Assembly (NCBI GenBank): GCA_964535295.1
Contig: CAZHUW010000107.1
Span: forward strand, 1-11,405
DNA length: 11,405 bases
Source of the DNA: SB21 sp964535295
GTDB lineage: Bacteria > CLD3 > SB21
Direction: 5' to 3'
The position numbers and the translations under genes are program-made. A model generated the notes under the pieces. That model saw nothing but the letters and a program-made list of their open reading frames with translations, was not told the DNA's origin and ran no database searches. This document shows positions 6,291 through 11,405 of this stretch, piece after piece; position 1 is the stretch's first letter; each line of letters opens with the position of its first letter.

Positions 6291-7589
6291 CTACCTTTCA
6301 AACGCTAATCGCAGAGATGCTTCGGCCGCGCTGAGCGTGACGTCAATATCTTTCTCCGTGTGACCGGCGGACATGAATGCCGCTTCGAATTGCGACGGCG
6401 CAAGATAAATTCCCCGCTCCAGCATGGCATTAAAATATACGGCAAACCCCTGTTTATCGGATGTGACGGCTGAATCGTAATCCTCAACCCGCTTATCCGT
6501 GAAGAACAGTGTAAACATGGAGCCAACGCGATTCTGTGTTAAAGGCAATCCGTATTGTGCAATAATTTTGTTCAATCCTTCTTCCAGTCTTGCAGATAGG
6601 CGTTCGAGCGTTTGATAAATTTCAGGTTTTTCATGAAGCGTTCTGAGCGCAACCAGACCGGCCGCCATCGCGAGAGGATTTCCGGAAAGAGTTCCCGCCT
6701 GGTACATCGGCCCAAGCGGCGCAACCATACTCATAATCTCTTTTCGCCCACCGTAAGCGCCAACCGGCAAACCGCCGCCGATGATCTTTCCGAATGTCGT
6801 CAGATCGGGCCTGATCCCGTACAACTGCTGTGCGCCGCCCGGCGCCAAACGAAAACCGGTCATCACTTCATCAAATATAAGTACCGTTCCATATTTCGTA
6901 CAAAGATCCCGCAGCTTTTTCAAAAATCCGGGTTTTGGCGGAATACATCCCATGTTGCCGACCACCGGTTCGACAATCACAGCAGCCACTTGTCCTTCGC
7001 ATGATTCGAGTAATTGCTGCACCGATTCCGGGCTATTAAATTGCGCCGTCAATGTTCCCGCCGCCACCGGAGCCGCCACGCCCGGGCTGTCCGGTACGCC
7101 CAATGTCAGCGCCCCGGAACCCGCTTTGATCAGAAACGAATCGGCATGCCCGTGATAACATCCGGCAAATTTAATGATCTTTTCCCTTCCGGTATAAGCA
7201 CGAGCCAAACGAATAGCGCTCATGGTCGCTTCCGTGCCTGAATTAACCAAACGCACCATATCAACGGACGGAACCATTTTAACGATCTGTTCCGCCATTT
7301 CAATTTCCAGTTCAGTGGCCGCGCCGTAGCTCGTGCCATCCAAAGCCGCTTTTTGTACCGCTTCGATAATAGGCCCGTACGCATGCCCGAGGATCATCGG
7401 TCCCCACGAACCTACATAATCTATGTACGAATGACCGTCCTCGTCCCATAACCTTGAACCAGACGCTTTTTTGATAAATATCGGAGACCGGCCAACGGAC
7501 TTGAATGCGCGCACGGGTGAATTCACTCCGCCGGGAATGAGTTTGCAAGCGCGTTGATATAATTGTTCGGATCTCGGTGTTTCAAACAT
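6291..7589 (-). CDS. hemL: Glutamate-1-semialdehyde 2,1-aminomutase
   Basis: Cytoplasmic PLP enzyme that converts glutamate-1-semialdehyde to 5-aminolevulinate, the second committed step of the C5 pathway. At 432 residues it has the normal family length (about 427). The N-terminus contains the hallmark PGGVNSPVRAF (19-29). PLP-site features are SGTEA (117-121), FDEVMTGFR (239-247) with D240 for the pyridine nitrogen, and TFGKIIGGGLPVGAYGG (265-281) with Schiff-base lysine K268 (K265 in E. coli). AGTLSGNP (298-305) is also typical. The fold-type I architecture appears complete, with no frame disruption. It lies 18 bp after hemB and 17 bp before tRNA-Glu. The semialdehyde is supplied by HemA (glutamyl-tRNA reductase), whose gene is not in the window. 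Ribosome site is weak (GGGAAA). Confidence 0.98.
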   Translation of the reverse strand: MFETPRSEQLYQRACKLIPGGVNSPVRAFKSVGRSPIFIKKASGSRLWDEDGHSYIDYVGSWGPMILGHAYGPIIEAVQKAALDGTSYGAATELEIEMAEQIVKMVPSVDMVRLVNSGTEATMSAIRLARAYTGREKIIKFAGCYHGHADSFLIKAGSGALTLGVPDSPGVAAPVAAGTLTAQFNSPESVQQLLESCEGQVAAVIVEPVVGNMGCIPPKPGFLKKLRDLCTKYGTVLIFDEVMTGFRLAPGGAQQLYGIRPDLTTFGKIIGGGLPVGAYGGRKEIMSMVAPLGPMYQAGTLSGNPLAMAAGLVALRTLHEKPEIYQTLERLSARLEEGLNKIIAQYGLPLTQNRVGSMFTLFFTDKRVEDYDSAVTSDKQGFAVYFNAMLERGIYLAPSQFEAAFMSAGHTEKDIDVTLSAAEASLRLAFER

Positions 7590-7607
7590 ATAAAAATTTC
7601 CCGTCGT

Positions 7608-8351
7608 TTATGAGTGAAGAAGTTTAGCCGCGTCTTTGGCAAAGTACGTCAGGATAAGATCGGCGCCGGCGCGTTTGATGCTGATCAGTGTTTCCATCAT
7701 GACCCGCTCTTCATCGATCCAGCCTTTTTGCGCCGCAGCTTTGACCATCGCATACTCCCCGCTCACATTATATGCGGCGGTCGGAACATGGAACGTGTCT
7801 TTCACACGTCGAACTATATCGAGGTACGGCAGTGCCGGTTTTACCATGACGATATCCGCGCCTTCTTCAAGATCTTCTGCCACCTCACGAACCGCTTCAT
7901 CGCCGTTGGCAGGATCCATCTGATGCGAACGGCGGTCGCCAAATTGCGGCGTACTCTGGGCCGCTTCACGGAACGGTCCGTAAAATCCGGACGCAAACTT
8001 GGCGGCGTAGGACATGATCGGAAGATGTTCAAAATCATTTTCATCCAGAATCGACCGGATAGCCTGTACACGTCCATCGAACATATCCGACGGCGCTACC
8101 ATATCCGCCCCTGCGCGCGCATGGGATAACGCTTCCTGAGCAAGTAATTTTACCGACGCATCGTTGACGATCTCATCGCCTTTTACTATTCCGCAATGCC
8201 CGTGGGANNNNNNNNNNNNNNNNNNNNNNNNNNNNNNNNNNNNNNNNNNNNNNNNNNNNNNNNNNNNNNNNNNNNNNNNNNNNNNNNNNNNNNNNNNNNN
8301 NNNNNNNTTCATGCGCAGTCTGCGCTGGCGGATGATCGGGAATTGGCTCAT
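7608..8351 (-). CDS. hemB: Delta-aminolevulinic acid dehydratase (porphobilinogen synthase), interrupted by assembly gap
   Basis: Cytoplasmic enzyme that joins two 5-aminolevulinate molecules into porphobilinogen. The first 14 codons, ending in RRLRM, and about 200 C-terminal codons are present; the middle is hidden by 100 N. The C-terminal part starts at SHGHCG and contains both active-site lysines: K in SYAAKFASGFYGPF and Schiff-base K in MVKPALPYLD. QMDPANGDEA and VSGEYAM are also family-typical. The visible cysteine of HGHCG points to the zinc-type enzyme rather than the magnesium-only class, although the other two zinc cysteines would be in the gap. By comparison with E. coli HemB (324 residues) about 110 residues are missing, so the real gap is near 340 bp. 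The ATG overlaps the hemG stop (ATGA), with GGAG 11 nt upstream. The interruption is assembly, not a pseudogene. Confidence 0.95.
   Translation of the reverse strand: MSQFPIIRQRRLRMXXXXXXXXXXXXXXXXXXXXXXXXXXXXXXXXXXSHGHCGIVKGDEIVNDASVKLLAQEALSHARAGADMVAPSDMFDGRVQAIRSILDENDFEHLPIMSYAAKFASGFYGPFREAAQSTPQFGDRRSHQMDPANGDEAVREVAEDLEEGADIVMVKPALPYLDIVRRVKDTFHVPTAAYNVSGEYAMVKAAAQKGWIDEERVMMETLISIKRAGADLILTYFAKDAAKLLHS
8208..8307. other. Assembly gap of exactly 100 N inside hemB
   Basis: One hundred consecutive N, the conventional placeholder for a gap of unknown size. It replaces the N-terminal half of hemB. Judged from E. coli HemB spacing between the RRLR segment and SHGHCG, the true missing length is roughly 340 bp, so every coordinate to the right of the gap is probably short by about 240 bp relative to the real chromosome. 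Confidence 0.97.
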
Positions 8352-9739
8352 GGTTGCTTTTTCTCCGTTTTATTAGACGCAAGATCTTGTGCAATGCGTC
8401 CGGTCAATTGATGGGATTGCATAAGGCAATCGCCTACGGCAATGCCGCCGCGGTAATTGCCAGTAAAATGCAAACCCGGAATAGTTTTTTCAGTTTGTTC
8501 TAATTTATCCATGATACGGCCGTGGCCAACACGATATTGCGGAATGGCTTGTTTCCATTTATGAACACGCGCATATGTTGGCTTGCCGTCAATTCCGACT
8601 ATATCTTTCAATTCCTTTTCTGCTGCGGCCTGCAGCGACGATGCGTCCAGTTCAACCATCTCCGGCTGACGATCCCCTCCTGCAAAAACGGTAAAAGCGA
8701 CATGACCTTGTGGAACACGCCCGTCAAAAATTGATGATGACCAGATCGCGCCGAGAATGGATCTTTTTTCTTTTTCCGGGATCAGAAAACCAAACCCGTC
8801 CATTGATCTGCGAACCGCTGAAGCAGGATATCCCAGAAATATTTCAGCCGCCGGCGCATATGGAATATTTTTCAGCGCCTCAGCCGCCGCCGGGGCAATG
8901 GCATCGACACAACGTGCGGCCGAATACGCCGGCACAGCCATTACTACTTTTTCCGATTTCAGCTCGATCGTGCGTCCTTTTTCTTCGGTCGTGATCGTAA
9001 ATTGACCTGAACCATCGGCAGATCGGCCGATGGCCTGAACGCGAATACCCGTCTTAACCCGCTCACCCAACGCACGCTGAATAGCTAATGGCAACGTCTG
9101 CATACCATTCCGATAAGAGAACATTTCCGCGCGGTTCTTTGCTACCGTTCCGTTTGATGAATTTTTCTTTTTCTTAATGGCTCCGCCGATCAGACTGCCG
9201 TATTCCTTTTCCAAAGCATAAAGTTTTGGAAATGCATCGCGAACACTTAAACGGGCCGGATCGCCGGCATACACGCCGGCCACAAACGGATTGATCGCAT
9301 AATCGAGGAATTCCGTTCCTAACCTACGTTCAACAAACTCCGCCAACGTTTCTTCTTTATCTACGCGGTCAATAAAGGGTTCTTTCAGCAACCGGCATTT
9401 TGCGCCGAACGACCAGAGGCCTGAACCTAAAAATGAGAACGGCGACATCGGCAGAGCGTGAAGTTGTCCATTGCGGAGAATATAACGTTTTTTTGCAGTC
9501 GGTTTGGCCATGCAAACTTCGTTTTCTATACCCAGTTCCTTGGCAAGCGATTCAAAGAGCGGCGTGGTGGCTAATGCGCTGTTGGGCCCGGTTTCAATGA
9601 GCCATTCTCCATCGCGTTCCGTTTTCATCGTCCCGCCCGCCGTCGTGTCGCTTTCTAAAACGGTTACTTCAAGACCCCTTTTATGCAGCCACCATGCAAG
9701 TGTGAGGCCGGATATACCGGCGCCGATGATCGTGATCAT
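8348..9739 (-). CDS. hemG: Protoporphyrinogen oxidase, FAD-dependent HemY/PgoX type
   Basis: Peripheral membrane flavoenzyme that oxidises protoporphyrinogen IX to protoporphyrin IX using O2 (family knowledge). It has 463 residues, normal for the family. The N-terminal Rossmann motif GAGISG (6-11) with acidic E29 at the end of strand 2 (VLES) binds FAD; ETGPNS (49-54) is a conserved substrate/FAD-site segment. The C-terminus carries the second flavin-binding segment, GNYRGGIAVGDC (about 427-438). This is the oxygen-dependent form often named HemY in Bacillus, not the FMN HemG of E. coli or HemJ. A coproporphyrinogen oxidase activity (as in Gram-positive CgoX) is possible but less likely because hemN is in the operon. 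The ATG overlaps the hemH stop, preceded by AAGGAG, and its stop overlaps the hemB ATG. No anomalies seen. Confidence 0.95.
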   Translation of the reverse strand: MITIIGAGISGLTLAWWLHKRGLEVTVLESDTTAGGTMKTERDGEWLIETGPNSALATTPLFESLAKELGIENEVCMAKPTAKKRYILRNGQLHALPMSPFSFLGSGLWSFGAKCRLLKEPFIDRVDKEETLAEFVERRLGTEFLDYAINPFVAGVYAGDPARLSVRDAFPKLYALEKEYGSLIGGAIKKKKNSSNGTVAKNRAEMFSYRNGMQTLPLAIQRALGERVKTGIRVQAIGRSADGSGQFTITTEEKGRTIELKSEKVVMAVPAYSAARCVDAIAPAAAEALKNIPYAPAAEIFLGYPASAVRRSMDGFGFLIPEKEKRSILGAIWSSSIFDGRVPQGHVAFTVFAGGDRQPEMVELDASSLQAAAEKELKDIVGIDGKPTYARVHKWKQAIPQYRVGHGRIMDKLEQTEKTIPGLHFTGNYRGGIAVGDCLMQSHQLTGRIAQDLASNKTEKKQP

Positions 9740-10728
9740 ACGCTCGATAACTCCTTAATGACGAGATCGGCCAGACATGAAATAAATTTTTTATGGTCAA
9801 TGAGCGGCGGCGTCATATCAAAATATCGTACACCCAGTTTCAATGCCTCCTCTCTTGCCTCAATGTTAATTTCAGAGAGCGTTTCGATATGGTCGCTCAC
9901 AAACGCAATTGGAATTACGATCATATGCGACACGTGTTCTTTCGCCAGTTCTTCGATCGTTCCGAGCAGCGACGGCTCCAGCCACTTTTGCGGGCCTACT
10001 TTACTTTGAAAACACAAATGATGCGGCAATCCGAAAGCGCCTTTTTCAACAACCCGCTCATATGTAGCGCGAATGTGATGTGAATAAGGATCCCCGTCAC
10101 GCACTAATTTCATCGGCGTGCCGTGCGCGCTGAAGACAAGATGAACTTTGTTGCGCTCCTCAGCAGGAACGCGTGCGAGCGTAATTTTAATTTGATCAAC
10201 AAGAGAGTCGATATATTGGGGATGTTCGTAATAACTATTTATGATCGACGTCGGGACCGGAGGCCTTCCGATACGTTTTATGTTTCGGTTCCACTCGTTG
10301 ATGCTCGACCCTGTGGTCGCTTTGCAGTAATGCGGATAGAGCGGTAAAAGAATGATGCGCTGATATTCATTTGCGGCAGCCTGCCGTACGGCTTCTTCCG
10401 TGAACGGGTGCCAATAGCGCATGGCAATTAAAACGTCGGCACGGACTCCGGATGCTTCAAGTGATCGCGACAGTGCTTTTGCCTGCATTTCAGTTTGCGG
10501 AAGGATCGGCGAACGGCTTCCGATACGTTTGTAAAGTTCCTGTACCTTCGGCGCCCGTTTCGATGAGATGAACCGCGCCAACGGTTTACGGAACAAAAAA
10601 GCGCCCGGCAGATCAATGATATCCGGATCGCAAAACAGGTTATACAAAAAAGGCTCGACCGCATCGAGAGAATCAGGGCCTCCCAATTGAAGCAAGACCA
10701 CAGCGGTTTTATTTGAATTGATTTTCAT
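9736..10728 (-). CDS. hemH: Ferrochelatase
   Basis: Inserts Fe(II) into protoporphyrin IX to give protoheme, the last step of the pathway, in the cytoplasm or at the inner face of the membrane. The 330-residue length is normal. The N-terminal LLQLGGPDS (12-20) is the family signature. The catalytic histidine is H202 in FSAHGTP (199-205), and the conserved acidic residue is E282 in FVSDHIETLSEI (276-287). FQSKVGPQKWLEPS (240-253) is another diagnostic block. The absence of HemQ and the presence of hemN favour a protoporphyrin ferrochelatase over a coproporphyrin one. The start lies 6 bp after the hemN stop without an obvious Shine-Dalgarno sequence, so it may depend on translation of hemN. Its stop overlaps the hemG start in an ATGA junction. 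Confidence 0.97.
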   Translation of the reverse strand: MKINSNKTAVVLLQLGGPDSLDAVEPFLYNLFCDPDIIDLPGAFLFRKPLARFISSKRAPKVQELYKRIGSRSPILPQTEMQAKALSRSLEASGVRADVLIAMRYWHPFTEEAVRQAAANEYQRIILLPLYPHYCKATTGSSINEWNRNIKRIGRPPVPTSIINSYYEHPQYIDSLVDQIKITLARVPAEERNKVHLVFSAHGTPMKLVRDGDPYSHHIRATYERVVEKGAFGLPHHLCFQSKVGPQKWLEPSLLGTIEELAKEHVSHMIVIPIAFVSDHIETLSEINIEAREEALKLGVRYFDMTPPLIDHKKFISCLADLVIKELSSV

Positions 10729-10734
10729 TATTGT

Positions 10735-11405
10735 TTACACAGTTTTAGAAAAAACAGGTTTTTCTTTCATCATTTTCTCAATATGCGCATCAAAACACAT
10801 GGCAATGTTGCGGATCACCAGGCGGCCCAGGCCGTGAACTGTTATTTTTGAGTTCCCGATCGAAACAAGCCCGTCATCCATGAATTCCTGTATTTTGATC
10901 AGCGCCTCGCTGAAATAATTATCAAAACTGATATTGAATTTGTTTTCTATCGCTGTTTTATCCAGTTCGAGATCACACATGAGCCCCATAATCACGGCTT
11001 TGCGGATATGATCGTCCGGCGTCATATAATAGCCGGCATGCGTTGCTAAAGTTCCGGCATCGATCATCTTGTAATAGTCGCCGATCGTTTTGACATTCTG
11101 CTGATACGATTCGTTGAATTGGCCGATGGCCGACATACCAAATCCATACAGATCGCATCCCGCTTTGGTCGAATAGCCCTGAAAATTGCGGTACAGCGTA
11201 TGTTCCCGCTGGGCGCGCGCCATTTCGTCGTCATATTTCGCAAAATGATCCATACCGATATTCCAATAACCGGCGGCGATCAATTTTTCGATCGTCATTT
11301 TAAAAATTTCCAGTTTCATTTCAGGCGAGGGCATCGTTTCTTCGAGTAACAGTTTTTGATGCTTCTTAAGCCAGGGAACGTGCGCGTAATTGAATACGGC
11401 AATAC
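10735..11405 (-). CDS. hemN: Oxygen-independent coproporphyrinogen III dehydrogenase, C-terminal part
   Basis: Radical-SAM enzyme that decarboxylates coproporphyrinogen III to protoporphyrinogen IX without O2. Only the last 223 codons are in the window; the CxxxCxxC iron-sulfur motif lies beyond the right edge. The visible part begins AVFNYAHVPW, followed by IGMDHFAKYDDE, AQREHTLYRNFQGY and LYGFGMSAIG, which match E. coli HemN nearly block for block (IGMDHFARPDDE, NFQGYTT). The C-terminal LVIRNIAMCFD matches its LLIRNICMCFD. This separates true HemN from HemW/HemN-like proteins, which lack these blocks. An ATG at 11334 lies inside the gene and is not its start. It is the most upstream hem gene visible and is followed by hemH after 6 bp; further hem genes probably lie to the right. 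Confidence 0.97.
   Translation of the reverse strand, partial: IAVFNYAHVPWLKKHQKLLLEETMPSPEMKLEIFKMTIEKLIAAGYWNIGMDHFAKYDDEMARAQREHTLYRNFQGYSTKAGCDLYGFGMSAIGQFNESYQQNVKTIGDYYKMIDAGTLATHAGYYMTPDDHIRKAVIMGLMCDLELDKTAIENKFNISFDNYFSEALIKIQEFMDDGLVSIGNSKITVHGLGRLVIRNIAMCFDAHIEKMMKEKPVFSKTV

Noticed and set aside
7608..8351. hemB as a pseudogene or truncated gene
   Set aside because: The interruption is a run of 100 N, and both flanks are in frame with intact HemB motifs; it is an assembly gap.
1..11405. CRISPR arrays, insertion sequences, phage genes or toxin-antitoxin pairs
   Set aside because: No repeated spacer-like units, transposase motifs, terminal inverted repeats or small paired genes are visible; coding density and base use are uniform across core metabolic genes.

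Overview
All protein genes and the one tRNA in this window lie on the minus strand, so the biological order runs from the right edge to the left. The window joins a heme biosynthesis operon to a cbb3-type (high-affinity, low-oxygen) cytochrome oxidase assembly and structural operon, with a tRNA-Glu gene and an FNR-type regulator between them. The gene order ccoI-ccoS-ccoN, the open CcoN tail that looks like a CcoN-CcoO fusion, the Fnr-like regulator and the protoporphyrin-type hem genes suggest a Gram-negative member of the Bacteroidetes/Chlorobi/Ignavibacteria (FCB) assemblage or a relative. Several starts have clear Shine-Dalgarno sequences, which is unlike typical Bacteroidetes. This placement is an inference and not firm. 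A run of exactly 100 N at 8208-8307 shows that this is a draft or scaffolded assembly.

Layout from right to left: hemN (3' part, 11405-10735), hemH (10728-9736), hemG/hemY-type protoporphyrinogen oxidase (9739-8348), hemB (8351-7608, interrupted by the N gap), hemL (7589-6291), tRNA-Glu(UUC) (6273-6201), an Fnr/Crp regulator with four FNR-like cysteines (6002-5286), a strong intrinsic terminator (5265-5238), a 176-bp AT-rich control region with a perfect FNR-like palindrome (5156-5173), then uspA with two Usp domains (5061-4210), the copper P-type ATPase ccoI (4177-1706), ccoS (1709-1536) and ccoN running off the left edge (1501-1). Three junctions are 4-bp ATGA overlaps (hemH/hemG, hemG/hemB, ccoI/ccoS), and the other junctions within the two operons are short, so each block probably forms one transcript.

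How it works together: tRNA-Glu carries the glutamate that enters the C5 pathway. HemL and HemB make 5-aminolevulinate and porphobilinogen. HemN, HemG and HemH carry out the last three steps to protoheme. CcoI and CcoS mature the cbb3 oxidase (copper delivery and cofactor assembly), and CcoN is its heme b/b3-CuB catalytic subunit. The Fnr-like protein is the obvious candidate to tie these to oxygen level.

Most of the window is recognisable core metabolism and I see no defence system, mobile element or CRISPR array. The items worth a second look are a CGC in place of the canonical CPC metal-site motif in CcoI, the tRNA-Glu gene closing the heme operon, the FNR-type palindrome placed to drive a uspA-led cbb3 transcript, a hairpin directly over the uspA start, and an undersized assembly gap inside hemB.
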